Source: Pseudothioclava sp033100795 (lineage in GTDB: Bacteria > Pseudomonadota > Alphaproteobacteria > Rhodobacterales > Rhodobacteraceae). Taken from it: 64,000 nucleotides of DNA. The stretch is taken from the NCBI RefSeq assembly GCF_033100795.1, contig NZ_JAWLVI010000001.1, positions 992,001 to 1,056,000 on the forward strand, in the 5' to 3' direction. This document shows positions 49,966 through 59,091 of the stretch, piece after piece (the stretch's first letter is position 1; every line of letters starts with the position of its first letter). Position numbers and translations under genes: made by a program. Below the pieces are notes generated by a model. It was not told where the DNA came from. It saw only the letters and a list, made by a program, of their open reading frames with translations, and searched no databases.

Positions 49966-50853
49966 TCAAAGGCGCGCGGCCCGGCGCTTTATCTGCGCCT
50001 CACGCCAACTGATATAGGACACCGAGGCAATGATGATCGCGCCGCCCAGAATGACGTAGGGGTCTACCGCCTCGCGGAAAAACACCCAGCCCGCTGTGCT
50101 GGCGAAGACAAGCTGCAAGAACACCACCGGCTGCGTCACCGTCACGGGCGCCGCCTGAAACGCGCGCGTCATGCAGTAATGCGCGAATGTCCCGAACGCC
50201 GCGACCAGCCCCAGCCAGAGCACCTCTGTCATTGAAATCGGCTGCCACACGGCAATCGCAAACGGTGCCAGACAAAGCGTCACCACCAGCGTCATATTCG
50301 CCACAATCACAGCCGCAGGCGCAAAGCTCGTCAGCCGCTTCGCCACCAGATAGGCCGCGCCGAAAAACACCGCCGCCCCCAGTTGCGCCACATGGCCCGG
50401 CAGAACCTCTCGCAGGCCGGGACGCAGGATAATCAGCGCGCCGAGCAGCGCGACCAGCACCGCCACTCCGCGCCGCCAAGCGAACCCCTCGCCCAGCAAC
50501 AAGGCACCCCCCAGCGTCACCACGATCGGGTTGAGGTATCCAATCGCCGTCACATCCGCGATCGGGATGCGCGCCATCGCAAAGAACCACAGCAAGACCG
50601 CAACCGCCTGAAACACACCGCGCAGCGCAAACAGCCCCCAGATCTGCCTGGGATAGCGCGTCTTGCCAAAAGACCACAGCGCCGGCATCACAAACAGCAC
50701 GCCCCAGGCAAACCGGATGAACGAGGTCTGCGCGGCAGGCAGCCCCGATCCAAGGTAATGCACGATCACATTGACCGCCGTAAAGCTGGCGGTTGTCGCC
50801 AGCATCCACAAAATGCCGATCAGCGGTTTGTCTTGGGTCGGTTGCGCGCTCAT
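49966..50853 (-). CDS. DMT superfamily (EamA) transporter
   Basis: 295 aa, ten predicted membrane segments formed by two EamA repeats (FTAVNVIVHYLGSGLPAAQT ... and GAAVFFGAAYLVAKRLTSFA ...). A short basic tail, QIKRRAARL, follows. Members export or import small metabolites such as amino acids, S-adenosylmethionine or carnitine; no substrate can be assigned. It lies 52 nt downstream of the LysE-type exporter gene, so the two may be co-transcribed. Confidence 0.9.
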   Translation of the reverse strand: MSAQPTQDKPLIGILWMLATTASFTAVNVIVHYLGSGLPAAQTSFIRFAWGVLFVMPALWSFGKTRYPRQIWGLFALRGVFQAVAVLLWFFAMARIPIADVTAIGYLNPIVVTLGGALLLGEGFAWRRGVAVLVALLGALIILRPGLREVLPGHVAQLGAAVFFGAAYLVAKRLTSFAPAAVIVANMTLVVTLCLAPFAIAVWQPISMTEVLWLGLVAAFGTFAHYCMTRAFQAAPVTVTQPVVFLQLVFASTAGWVFFREAVDPYVILGGAIIIASVSYISWREAQIKRRAARL

Positions 50854-50905
50854 CCCGCCACCAAGCCGAAAACGCCCCTGCCCCGCAAGCGCGAAATTGT
50901 AAGGG

Positions 50906-51508
50906 TTACGCGCCCTGCGCCAGCCGCCACGCGATCGAGGCCATCAGCACCGCGATGCCCCCATCCAAAAGCCGCCACGCAAGAGGCCGCGCAAACACCG
51001 GCGCAAGGAAGCGCGCACCATAGGCCAGCGCGAAGAAAAAGCTGAACGAGGCCAGCGCCGCCCCCGTCGCAAAGGCAAGCCCCTGCCCCGGAAACTGCGC
51101 CGAGACCGCCCCCAAAAGCACAACCGTATCCAGCCAGACATGGGGATTCGCCCATGTGAACAGCGCCACCGCCACCATGACCGAGCGCAGGCTGGCCGCT
51201 GCCCCCTCGCCCGCGATCAGCACCTCGCCGCCGCGCCACGCAGCCATGGCCGCGCGCAGGGCGTAATAGCTCAGGAACGCAACGCCCCCCCACCGCAGCG
51301 CCGGATCAAGCCACGGCAGCGCCTTGGTTGCCACCGCAAAGCCCGACACGCCAAGCGCGATCAGCACCGCGTCCGAGAGCGCGCAGAACAGCGCGACCGC
51401 GAACACATGTTCGCGCCGCAACCCCTGACGCAGCACAAACGCGTTCTGCGCGCCGATGGCGACGATCAACCCGATCGCCAATTTATAGCCGGACAGAAAT
51501 GCGAGCAT
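50906..51508 (-). CDS. argO: LysE/ArgO-type amino acid exporter
   Basis: 200 aa, six membrane helices. The LysE/ArgO signature is present: IGLIVAIGAQNAFVLRQGLR, then SDAVLIALGVSGFAVA and ANPHVWLDTVVLLGAVSAQF. Such proteins export basic amino acids (Arg, Lys). The divergent LysR gene resembles its usual activator ArgP/LysG, which supports the assignment. Confidence 0.92.
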   Translation of the reverse strand: MLAFLSGYKLAIGLIVAIGAQNAFVLRQGLRREHVFAVALFCALSDAVLIALGVSGFAVATKALPWLDPALRWGGVAFLSYYALRAAMAAWRGGEVLIAGEGAAASLRSVMVAVALFTWANPHVWLDTVVLLGAVSAQFPGQGLAFATGAALASFSFFFALAYGARFLAPVFARPLAWRLLDGGIAVLMASIAWRLAQGA

Positions 51509-51582
51509 GGGCCACCTCCTCGGTTTGCGATAGCGCCCACATGATATAAGTTCAAATTAATTAATCTGGATTGAATTAAGGA
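51509..51582. promoter_or_regulatory. Divergent argO/argP promoter region
   Basis: 74 nt between the two divergent starts. It contains TTCAA (51552-51556) and TTGAA (51572-51576) in dyad arrangement inside an AT-rich block (ATTAATTAATC), a plausible LysG/ArgP site. No exact consensus is claimed. Confidence 0.4.
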
Positions 51583-52443
51583 ATGCTAATGCTGGACTAT
51601 ACCGCGCTCGAGGCTTTGGCCGCCGTTGTCGAAACCGGCTCGTTCGAGGGGGCGGCGGTGCGGTTGCATGTTACTCCGTCGGCGGTCTCGCAGCGGGTCA
51701 AGGCGCTGGAGGCGCGGATCGGCGCGGTTCTGGTGATCCGGGCGCAGCCCTGCCGCGCGACCGAGGAAGGCGCGGACCTCGTGCGCCATCTGCGTGAGGT
51801 GGCGCTTCTGGAGGCGCGGCTCCATCCGCCCGAGGCGCCACCTGTTCTGCCCCTCGCCGTCAATGCCGACAGCCTTGCAACCTGGGTTCTGCCCGCACTG
51901 GCGCAGATCGACGAGCGGCTGTTCGATCTGGTGATCGACGATCAGGAACATTCGGCCAACTGGCTGCGCAGCGGCGCGGTGGTGGCCGCGATCACCGCCG
52001 ATCCCGGCCCTGTGGCGGGCTGCGATAGCGTGCCCCTCGGGCGGTTGCGCTATATCGCGACCGCCAGCCCCGCGTTCGTCGCGCGCTGGTTTCCGGACGG
52101 CGTGAACCGGCACGCGCTGGCCAAGGCGCCTGCGATCCAGTTCAACCTGAAAGACCGCCTGCAAGACCAGTGGGCGTCGATGATTTGCGGCGGGCAGATT
52201 GCGCTGCGCAGCCACCGGATCGCATCAAGCGAAGGCTTTGTCGCGGCCGCGCTTTTGGGGATCGGCTGGGGGATGAACCCCGAAGCTTTGGTGCGCGGGC
52301 ATCTGGCTTCGGGCGCGCTGGTGGCGCTTGGCCCCGCGCCTATCGACGTGCCGCTTCATTGGCAAAGCCAGCGCCGCCTCAAGGTGCAGCTTGCCCCCCT
52401 TGGCCGCGCGATCAAAGACGCCGCCCGCACGGTTCTGCTTTAA
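51583..52443 (+). CDS. argP: LysR-family activator of the exporter (ArgP/LysG-like)
   Basis: 286 aa (start 51583, or the ATG at 51589). The HTH is LEALAAVVETGSFEGAAVRL and HVTPSAVSQRVKALEARIGA, nearly identical to ArgP/LysG/IciA. The effector half has PLAVNADSLATWVLPALAQI and HSANWLRSGAVVAAITADPG, also ArgP-like. In other bacteria it activates argO/lysE in response to Arg or Lys. Divergent from the exporter gene with 74 nt between. Confidence 0.92.
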   Translation: MLMLDYTALEALAAVVETGSFEGAAVRLHVTPSAVSQRVKALEARIGAVLVIRAQPCRATEEGADLVRHLREVALLEARLHPPEAPPVLPLAVNADSLATWVLPALAQIDERLFDLVIDDQEHSANWLRSGAVVAAITADPGPVAGCDSVPLGRLRYIATASPAFVARWFPDGVNRHALAKAPAIQFNLKDRLQDQWASMICGGQIALRSHRIASSEGFVAAALLGIGWGMNPEALVRGHLASGALVALGPAPIDVPLHWQSQRRLKVQLAPLGRAIKDAARTVLL

Positions 52444-52557
52444 AGGCAGCCCGACACTCGCACATTTGTCTGGCATCGCACCACAACACGGGCCATTGTG
52501 GCATCTGATATTTGTAAAGGTTCCTGCTCTGCAGGATCGTTAGTGATTGTTTTTTAT

Positions 52558-53211
52558 ATGTTTACAAAGACACTGCCCCCGATACCTCACCCCGATAAAG
52601 CCAGCGCCCCCATTCCGCTACGCCCAAGCTCCAAAGCCCTGCTACTGCTGTTTGTGGTGGCTCTGATCCTGATCACCGCCTTCGAATTGGCGGCCCCCGG
52701 CAGTAGGCAGGACAAACCTCTTTTCGTGGATTTCAACGACTTCCATCTTGTCGGCGACTATATCCGCGAAGGAAATCCGGCCGGCGTTTACGATTTTTCC
52801 GGCTTTCATGCCCGTCAGGCGGAACTCGCCGGTGAAGGCATTTTTATGCCTTGGACCTACCCGGCACAGTTCAACCTTTTACTGGCGCCGTTGGGCTATC
52901 TGGAGGTCTGGCTGGCCTATCTATTGTTCATCAGCGCAAGTTTTGCAGCCTATGCGCTGGTTTTGCGCAAACTGGCGGGAGAGCAGGTTTTCGCGGTGTT
53001 TGTCTTCGTGTTCCCTGCGATACTGGTGACCATTCGATCCGGCCAAAACGGATTTCTCACCGGCGCGCTGATTGGTGCCTTTTGCCTGCTCAGCTTGGGC
53101 AAGCGCGCCTCGGCGGGGACAAGGCAGAGCACGCCACATAAGCCCCGCTCAAACCGATCTGAGACAGGCAAAAGAAAAGCGCCCCGAGGGGCGCTTTCCG
53201 ATCCGGTATGA
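52558..53211 (+). pseudogene. GT87/DUF2029-like membrane mannosyltransferase, N-terminal fragment
   Basis: 217 codons, of which about the first 185 look native: FNDFHLVGDYIREGNPAGVY, then GIFMPWTYPAQFNLLLAPLG and the helix/loop RSGQNGFLTGALIGAFCLLS, the pattern of polyprenol-dependent (GT87/DUF2029) glycosyltransferases with the membrane-edge Asp. These are ~400 aa; here the frame runs into unrelated basic sequence (GTRQSTPHKPRSNRSETG) and stops near the yebC terminator, so more than half is lost. Base composition is less GC-rich than the flanks and no clear ribosome site is seen. Possibly acquired, then decayed. Confidence 0.65.
53171..53200. terminator. Terminator downstream of yebC
   Basis: AAAAGCGCCCC (from 53173) / GGGGCGCTTTC (to 53198) with loop GAG. 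On the minus strand it follows the yebC stop by about 20 nt and ends in a T run (GCGCTTTTCTTTTG). Confidence 0.8.
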
Positions 53212-53219
53212 TCCGCAGA

Positions 53220-53960
53220 TCAAAGCTGTGCGGCGATGTCGTCGGGGACGTCGAAGTTATGCGTCACCGTCTGCACGTCGTCGTCTTCTTCGAGCATGTC
53301 GATCAGCTTCATCAGCTTCTGCGCGGTTTCAAGATCAACCTCGGTGCGCGACTGCGGGCGCCAGACGAGCTTCGACTCGGTCGATTCACCCAGTTCTTTT
53401 TCCAGCGTATCCGAGACCTCGGCCAGGCCTTCCATCGCACAATAGATGAAATGCCCCTCTTCGTCCGATTCCACATCCTCGGCACCGGCTTCGAGCGCGG
53501 CCATCATGATGGTGTCTTCGTCTCCGACTTCGGCCGGATAGGAAATCTCGCCCAAGCGGTCGAAGCCGTGGCTGACCGAGCCGGTCTGGCCAAGGTTGCC
53601 ACCGCATTTGGTGAAATACGACCGCACGTTCGAGGCGGTGCGGTTCAGGTTGTCGGTCAGCGCCTCGACAATCACCGCGATACCGTTCGGGCCGTAGCCT
53701 TCATAACGGATCTCGGTATACTCATCCCCTTCGCCCGCCTGCGATTTCTTGATCGCGCGGTCGATCACGTCCTTCGGCATGGATTGCGACTTTGCCGCCT
53801 TCACCGCCAGACGCAGACGCGGGTTTTTCTCGGGGTCGGGGTCGCCCATCTTCGCCGCAACCGTGATCTCTTTCGAGAACTTCGAGAACAGTTTCGAACG
53901 CGCAGCATCCTGGCGACCTTTGCGGTGCTGGATGTTGGCCCATTTGGAATGGCCTGCCAT
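53220..53960 (-). CDS. yebC: YebC/PmpR-family protein
   Basis: 246 aa from the ATG at 53960 (MAGHSKWANIQHRKGRQDAA), the invariant start of the family; CGGAGAT is upstream, and the extension to 54029 is not homologous. The three-domain core has RYEGYGPNGIAVIVEALTDN and FTKCGGNLGQTGSVSHGFDR. Members act as DNA-binding regulators or as ribosome-associated factors that ease translation of proline-rich stretches. It is followed by a clear terminator. Confidence 0.96.
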   Translation of the reverse strand: MAGHSKWANIQHRKGRQDAARSKLFSKFSKEITVAAKMGDPDPEKNPRLRLAVKAAKSQSMPKDVIDRAIKKSQAGEGDEYTEIRYEGYGPNGIAVIVEALTDNLNRTASNVRSYFTKCGGNLGQTGSVSHGFDRLGEISYPAEVGDEDTIMMAALEAGAEDVESDEEGHFIYCAMEGLAEVSDTLEKELGESTESKLVWRPQSRTEVDLETAQKLMKLIDMLEEDDDVQTVTHNFDVPDDIAAQL

Positions 53961-54033
53961 GGTATCTCCGTCGGATATTCCTTGAATTGGGGTCTCTATA
54001 TGCCACCAGCCCCTTGGTGGGCAAGTCACCGCG

Positions 54034-55812
54034 TCAGAACGGCCACAAAAGCGGGATAACGGTGCTTGCGGTCAGGGCCAGCAGAAGGTTCAGCGGCACG
54101 CCCACGCGCAGGTAATCGGCAAAGCGATAGCCGCCCGGACCGAAAACCAGCGTATTGGTCTGGTAGCCGATGGGCGTCGCAAAAGCCGCCGAGGCCGAGA
54201 ACATCACCGCCACGACCAAGGGGCGCGGGTCGATGCCAAGCGCAAGGCCAAGCTCGATCGCGACCGGCGTCATGATCACGGCAATGGCGTTGTTGGTGAC
54301 AAGCTCGGTCAGGACCGAGCCGATCAGATAAACCGCAAGGATCGTCGCGAACGGCGGCAGCCCCTTCAGGTGGGGCGCAATCGGTTCGACCAGCATCTTG
54401 ACCGCGCCCGAGCGATCCAGCGCCACACCGACCACCAGCATAGCGAAAATCAGCGCCAGCAAGCGCCCCTCGACAAAGGAAAACGCCTCGTCAGGGTCCA
54501 CCGCGCGGCTGAGCAGGATCACCGCCACCGCCAGCGTCGCCAACAGAAGGATCGGCGCCACATCCAGCGCGGTCAGCGCCACAACCGCAGCCAGAGACAC
54601 CACCACAACCGGCGCATGGCGGCGGCGGAAGGCGCGCACGGTGGGCTTGGACACATCCACCAGGTCCATATCGGCGGCAAGGCGCGCGATGTCCTCGGGC
54701 GCGCCTTCCAGCAGAAGCGTATCGCCCACGACGACGACCAGATCGTCAAGCTGACGACCGATATTCTGGTTCCGGCGATGCGCGGCCAGAACGTAAACGC
54801 CATAGCGGCGACGCAGGCGCAGCTCGCCCAAAGACCGCCCGATCATCCGGCAGCCGGGCGAGATCAGCACCTCGACGGTTTCGGTCTGCACGGAACTCAG
54901 CTTATCGACCATCCGCAGATCGGGGTTTTGCTGCATCCCCAGAAGCTCGCTCATCTCGGTGCGCAGCACGACGCGGTCACCCGCCTCAAGCACAGCGGCC
55001 GACAGATCGCGCCGGAGCGAGGCATCGCCCCGCAGCACGTCGATCACCCGCACGCCTTCGCGCTTGAACAAATCGACATCCAGCACCGGCTGGCCGATCA
55101 GATTGCTGTCCTCGGGCAGTGCCACCTCGGTAAAGAATTTGAGCTTGCGCTTGTCGCCCAAAAGCGCGCCCATCGACACGCGCTCGGGCAGCAGTTTGCG
55201 CCCGACAAGCACCATATAGGTAGCGCCCACGGCAAGCTGGATCAGGCCAAAGCCCGTGATCTCGAACATCGAAAAGGCCTCAAGCCCGCGCGCGCGCGCC
55301 ACACCATCGACCAGAAGGTTGGTCGAGGTGCCGATCAGCGTCAGCGTGCCACCCAGAATCGCCGCATAGGACAAGGGAATCAACAGCTTGGACGGCGCGA
55401 TTTTCAGCTTGCGCGCCACCGTCATCATCACCGGGATCATCATCACGACGACGGGGGTGTTATTCAAAAACGCGGACGCGGCGGCGATCAGCGCGAAAAT
55501 CCCGATCAGCACGACGAAGGGGCGGTGGTCGACATGGGCCTCGGCGTGGCGCGTCACCCAGTCAAGCGCGCCGGTGCGCACCATCCCCCCCATAATCAGG
55601 AACATCATCACGATGGTCCAGGGTGCCGAGTTCGACAGAACCCCTACGGCCTCGTCATAAGGCACGATGCCCAAAAGCAGCACCAAGGCCGCGCCGCCAA
55701 TGGCCACGACTTCGGTCGCGAAAACCTCTTTGGCGAACAGGACGAGCATCGCCAGCACGATGCCGATCGTCACCCAGGCCTGCGCCGTTCCACCTAGACC
55801 CAGATCAATCAC
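54034..55812 (-). CDS. SLC13-type permease with two RCK-C (TrkA-C) domains
   Basis: 592 aa from a GTG at 55812 (VIDLGLGGTAQAW...); an ATG at 55872 is in frame but its leader is basic and unlikely. Membrane half 1 has FLNNTPVVVMMIPVMMTVAR and IGTSTNLLVDGVARARG; then two RCK-C domains (about 215-290 and 300-385, EDSNLIGQPVLDVDLFKREG; GCRMIGRSLGELRLRRRYGV), then membrane half 2 with LTELVTNNAIAVIMTPVAIE and FATPIGYQTNTLVFGPGGYR. These SNT motifs mark Na+-coupled carboxylate or sulfate transporters (DASS/CitM-like); sulfate/sulfur compounds are frequent in this sub-branch. Substrate unproven. Confidence 0.9.
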   Translation of the reverse strand: MIDLGLGGTAQAWVTIGIVLAMLVLFAKEVFATEVVAIGGAALVLLLGIVPYDEAVGVLSNSAPWTIVMMFLIMGGMVRTGALDWVTRHAEAHVDHRPFVVLIGIFALIAAASAFLNNTPVVVMMIPVMMTVARKLKIAPSKLLIPLSYAAILGGTLTLIGTSTNLLVDGVARARGLEAFSMFEITGFGLIQLAVGATYMVLVGRKLLPERVSMGALLGDKRKLKFFTEVALPEDSNLIGQPVLDVDLFKREGVRVIDVLRGDASLRRDLSAAVLEAGDRVVLRTEMSELLGMQQNPDLRMVDKLSSVQTETVEVLISPGCRMIGRSLGELRLRRRYGVYVLAAHRRNQNIGRQLDDLVVVVGDTLLLEGAPEDIARLAADMDLVDVSKPTVRAFRRRHAPVVVVSLAAVVALTALDVAPILLLATLAVAVILLSRAVDPDEAFSFVEGRLLALIFAMLVVGVALDRSGAVKMLVEPIAPHLKGLPPFATILAVYLIGSVLTELVTNNAIAVIMTPVAIELGLALGIDPRPLVVAVMFSASAAFATPIGYQTNTLVFGPGGYRFADYLRVGVPLNLLLALTASTVIPLLWPF

Positions 55813-55887
55813 GAAGCGCGTCCCTTTTGGCTGTCCGTCGCGCGAGTTTAGCCAGCGCCCGCGCCCGCGCAAGAGGTGGCATCTGCG

Positions 55888-56703
55888 TCAAAGCGGCCCC
55901 GAGGCCTGCAAGCGCCCGCACACACGCACCGGAAGCGCGCGCGTGGCGCGGCCCGTGCGGTCGTCGGTCTCGATATAAAAGCCCGACAGCGTTGCCTCTC
56001 CGCCCGCGGGGGAAAAGCGGTCGCGCGCCATGCCGGTAATGAAGCGGCGCATCGGCTCGGCCTTATCCATCCCGATGACCGAGTTGTAATCGCCGCACAT
56101 GCCAGCATCGGTCAGGTAGGCGGTGCCGCCCTCAAGGATCATCGCGTCGCCGGTGGGCACATGGGTATGCGTCCCCACCACCATCGAGGCGCGCCCGTCG
56201 CACCAATGTCCCATCGCCATTTTCTCGGAGGTGGCCTCGCAGTGCACATCCACAATGACCGCCTGCGCCAGCCCGCCAAGCGGATGGGCGCGCAGCACCC
56301 CGTCGATGGCCGAGAACGGATCGTCAAAGGCGCGTTTCATGAACACCTGCCCTAGAACCTGCGCCACCAGAACCTTGCGCCCGCGCCGGTCTTCAAACAG
56401 GCGCGCGCCCTTGCCCGGCGCGTCCTTGGCAAAGTTGATCGGGCGGATCACCCGCTTTTCGCTGTCGATAAAGCGCAGCATGTCCTTTTGGTCGAAGGCA
56501 TGGTCGCCAAGCGTCACCACATCGGCGCCCGCGTCCAGAATGCCCTTGGCATGGTCGCCCGTAAGCCCCATGCCATTCGACGCGTTCTCGCCGTTGACCA
56601 CGACGAAATCGAGTTTCCATTCCGCGCGCAATCGCGGCAGGTGGTCAGCCACCGCCGTGCGCCCTGCGCGCCCCATAACATCGCCAAGAAAAAGGATCTT
56701 CAT
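55888..56703 (-). CDS. YmdB-type metallophosphoesterase (TIGR00282 family)
   Basis: 271 aa. All metal-binding blocks of the family are present: LGDVMGRAGRTAV, VVNGENASNGMGL, TLGDHAFDQKDML, DVHCEATSEKMAMGHW, GTHTHVPTGDAMIL, and TDAGMCGDYNSVIG. The Bacillus homologue YmdB hydrolyses 2',3'- and 3',5'-cyclic nucleotides and affects biofilm genes. Fully cytoplasmic. A terminator of the liv operon lies just upstream of its start, so it begins a new transcript, possibly with the SLC13 gene 75 nt downstream. Confidence 0.92.
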   Translation of the reverse strand: MKILFLGDVMGRAGRTAVADHLPRLRAEWKLDFVVVNGENASNGMGLTGDHAKGILDAGADVVTLGDHAFDQKDMLRFIDSEKRVIRPINFAKDAPGKGARLFEDRRGRKVLVAQVLGQVFMKRAFDDPFSAIDGVLRAHPLGGLAQAVIVDVHCEATSEKMAMGHWCDGRASMVVGTHTHVPTGDAMILEGGTAYLTDAGMCGDYNSVIGMDKAEPMRRFITGMARDRFSPAGGEATLSGFYIETDDRTGRATRALPVRVCGRLQASGPL

Positions 56704-56761
56704 AGCCTATGCCCTAGGGGGTCGGCGCGAAAAAAGCAATATTCCACCCGAGGAGGGCTTC

Positions 56762-56798
56762 AAAGAAAACCTCCCCCGACACCGGGATCGGGGGAGGT
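56762..56798 (-). terminator. Terminator of the hyu-liv operon
   Basis: A perfect 11-bp stem ACCTCCCCCGA (56769-56779) / TCGGGGGAGGT (56788-56798). On the minus strand it is followed by TTTTCTTTG. It lies 25 nt after the binding-protein stop. Confidence 0.9.
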
Positions 56799-56822
56799 CT
56801 GTCGCGGAACCGAGGAGAGAGC

Positions 56823-57992
56823 TCAGTTCAGCAGGACATCAAGCGGAACCGGCGTGCTGATCGTCCATTCGTCAACGACACCGGGCATGGCATCGGTGAT
56901 CTCGACGATCTGCATATGGGCCGAGTTCTGGTGGTGCAGTTCGGGGGTAAAGCTGCGCGGGCCAAAGGCGGTCGGCTCGTCACGCATCTTTTCCAGCTCG
57001 GCCGTCACCGCGTCACCATCGAGCGTGCCCGCGCGTTCCACCGCCTTGGCCCACAGATCCATCAGCACATAGCCCGGATAGGCATATGAACTGGCCGGAC
57101 GCGCGCCCGTGGCAGCCGCGTAGGACTGGTTGAACGCCTCAACCTCGGGGCGCGGATCGTCACCATAGATCGAGCCTTGCACCGGCACGACAAAGCGGGA
57201 AAGCCCCGGCGTCGCATCCAGCCAATACGACCCATCCACCGCCGAGCCGTTCAGGATCAGCGAGTTGATCCCTGCCGCGCGGATCTGGCGCACAGCCGAG
57301 GCCGCACCGGGGATATAAGAGCACAGCATGATCACGTCAGGCTCTTGCGGCAGGCTTTTGATGCGGGTGATCTGGCTGGCAATCGTGGCGTCGTCGTTCT
57401 TGAACGTGTCACGCCCGACGATCTCGGCGCCATCAAGCTGCGGGAACATCCAGTCGAAGCCGCTGCAAATGCCTTTGTTATACTCGATGGTGGTATCCAA
57501 GAGCACATAGGCCGAGCGCGCGTCACGCTTGGCGTGGCTCCATTCGGCCATCGTCGCGCCCTGCACCGGCGCCAGAACCGAGCCCGAGAACGCGTGCGGC
57601 CCAACGCCCTGCACGCCCGCCTTCACATCCTCGGCACACAGGAAGAACGAGATTTTCCCCTCGACCTCGGCCGACAGGGCTGCGGGCGAGCCGAAGTCAT
57701 AGTCGCAGCTCACCACCATCATATCGGCGCCCTCATCGAGCACCTGAAGCCCCGCGCGCGCCGATTGCTGGCGGTCGGTCTTGGTGTCGGCCTCGACCCA
57801 TTTGACCTGCCGCCCCAACAGGCCGCCCGCCGCATTGATCTCGTCGATGCGGATTTTCGCGGCCGTCGCGGCGGGGGTATCATAGGCCTCCATCCAGCCC
57901 GATTTCGCGATGGCAAAACCCACCGTGATGTCCTCGGCCATGGCAGGCACGGCCAGCGCCGTCAGTATCGTTGCAAATGCCAGTTTGCGCAT
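56823..57992 (-). CDS. Branched-chain amino acid type ABC transporter binding protein
   Basis: 389 aa, Peripla_BP_6 fold, with signal peptide MRKLAFATILTALAVPAMA/E. The mature start DITVGFAIAKSGWMEAYDTP and IDEINAAGGLLGRQVKWVEA are typical of LivJ/AmiC-like proteins. It is last in the operon, after LivM. Ligand not defined; being coupled to hyuAB, a cyclic amide, hydantoin or lactam is a fair guess. The upstream leader holds an 11-bp tandem repeat (58020-58041). Confidence 0.92.
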   Translation of the reverse strand: MRKLAFATILTALAVPAMAEDITVGFAIAKSGWMEAYDTPAATAAKIRIDEINAAGGLLGRQVKWVEADTKTDRQQSARAGLQVLDEGADMMVVSCDYDFGSPAALSAEVEGKISFFLCAEDVKAGVQGVGPHAFSGSVLAPVQGATMAEWSHAKRDARSAYVLLDTTIEYNKGICSGFDWMFPQLDGAEIVGRDTFKNDDATIASQITRIKSLPQEPDVIMLCSYIPGAASAVRQIRAAGINSLILNGSAVDGSYWLDATPGLSRFVVPVQGSIYGDDPRPEVEAFNQSYAAATGARPASSYAYPGYVLMDLWAKAVERAGTLDGDAVTAELEKMRDEPTAFGPRSFTPELHHQNSAHMQIVEITDAMPGVVDEWTISTPVPLDVLLN

Positions 57993-58019
57993 TTGGGTTT
58001 CTCCTCTGTTGGTTTTTGG

Positions 58020-58041
58020 TTGGTTATTGGTTGGTTATTGG
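58020..58041. repeat. Tandem 11-bp repeat at the livM 3' end
   Basis: TTGGTTATTGG twice in exact tandem. It covers the last codons and stop of livM; the flanking GTTGGTTTTTGGTTGG is a weaker continuation. Probably a replication-slippage product that has altered the tail of LivM. Confidence 0.8.
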
Positions 58042-59088
58042 GTCGGGCTGCGAGGCCCGCCGTTTGCGAAACAGTCGCAAGCCCAGTTCGCGCCCGCCGG
58101 TCAGCCCTGCGGGGCGCACGATCAGCACGACGATCATCACGATGCCGATGATGATTTCCTGGCTGCCCGAGGGCAGCGACAAATGGGCAGCCCCGATCGC
58201 AAAGCCTTGTTCGGCACGCACCAGCGCCTCGATCAGCACCGACAGCGCCAGCACCCCGATCACCGCCCCCGAGAGCGAGCCGATACCGCCCACCACAAGC
58301 ATCGCGAGCGAGATGAACGTGATGCCAAGGTAAAAGCTGTCCGGATTCAGCACGCCGATCGAATGCCCCAAAAGCGCCCCCGAGATGCCGGTAAAGAACC
58401 CCGAGATCGTCAGCGAGATCAGCCGGTGGCGATACATATCGATGCCGGACGCACGCGCGGCGACCTCGTCCTCGCGGGTGGCGCGCAGCGCAAGCCCCGA
58501 GGCCGAGTTGGCATAAAGGTTGGCCGCAACAATCGCCGCCACAGCCCAAGCCAGCGCCACCCACTGATCAACATAGCGCGACAGCCCCACGACCGAAGAC
58601 GTCGCGCCCGTCACCCCCTCCCAGTTGGAATAGACGGTGTTGACGATGGCCAGAAAGGCGAAGGTCGCAATCGAGGCAGCAATCCCCGAAAGCCGCAAGA
58701 TCGCCGCCCCCGAGACCAGCGCAACCAGCGCGGCCAGCCCGCCCGAGACAATCGCCGCCGGCAAGACCGGCCACTCAGCCTGCATCAGCCAGTCGGGCAG
58801 ATCGGGCAGGAACAGCGCCTTGGTCGCGGGCTTCAGCGTCAGCCACGCCGAGCAATAGGCGCCCACCGCCATATAGCCCGCGTGGCCAAAGCTGATCACC
58901 CCCGAGTTGCCGACGAATATCCAAAGCCCGACAACCAGCGTCACACGGATCAGGGTTTCCGCCGCCGTGCGCCCCAGCGATTTGTCGCCAAAAACCGTCA
59001 CCAGAACGACCAGCGCTAGCAAAAGCACCGACAGGATCAGCGGCGGGACATAGGCGGCCAACCGCTTTTGTGCATGTTGCGATTTCAT
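58024..59088 (-). CDS. livM: Branched-chain amino acid type ABC transporter permease (LivM)
   Basis: 354 aa inner-membrane permease. LivM features: SGVISFGHAGYMAVGAYCSA, TREDEVAARASGIDMYRHRL (the cytoplasmic coupling loop), and the SLAMLVVGGIGSLSGAVIG block. The last residues (PITNQ) lie in the 11-bp repeat. It follows livH by 3 nt. Confidence 0.94.
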   Translation of the reverse strand: MKSQHAQKRLAAYVPPLILSVLLLALVVLVTVFGDKSLGRTAAETLIRVTLVVGLWIFVGNSGVISFGHAGYMAVGAYCSAWLTLKPATKALFLPDLPDWLMQAEWPVLPAAIVSGGLAALVALVSGAAILRLSGIAASIATFAFLAIVNTVYSNWEGVTGATSSVVGLSRYVDQWVALAWAVAAIVAANLYANSASGLALRATREDEVAARASGIDMYRHRLISLTISGFFTGISGALLGHSIGVLNPDSFYLGITFISLAMLVVGGIGSLSGAVIGVLALSVLIEALVRAEQGFAIGAAHLSLPSGSQEIIIGIVMIVVLIVRPAGLTGGRELGLRLFRKRRASQPDPITNQ

Positions 59089-59091
59089 CGG

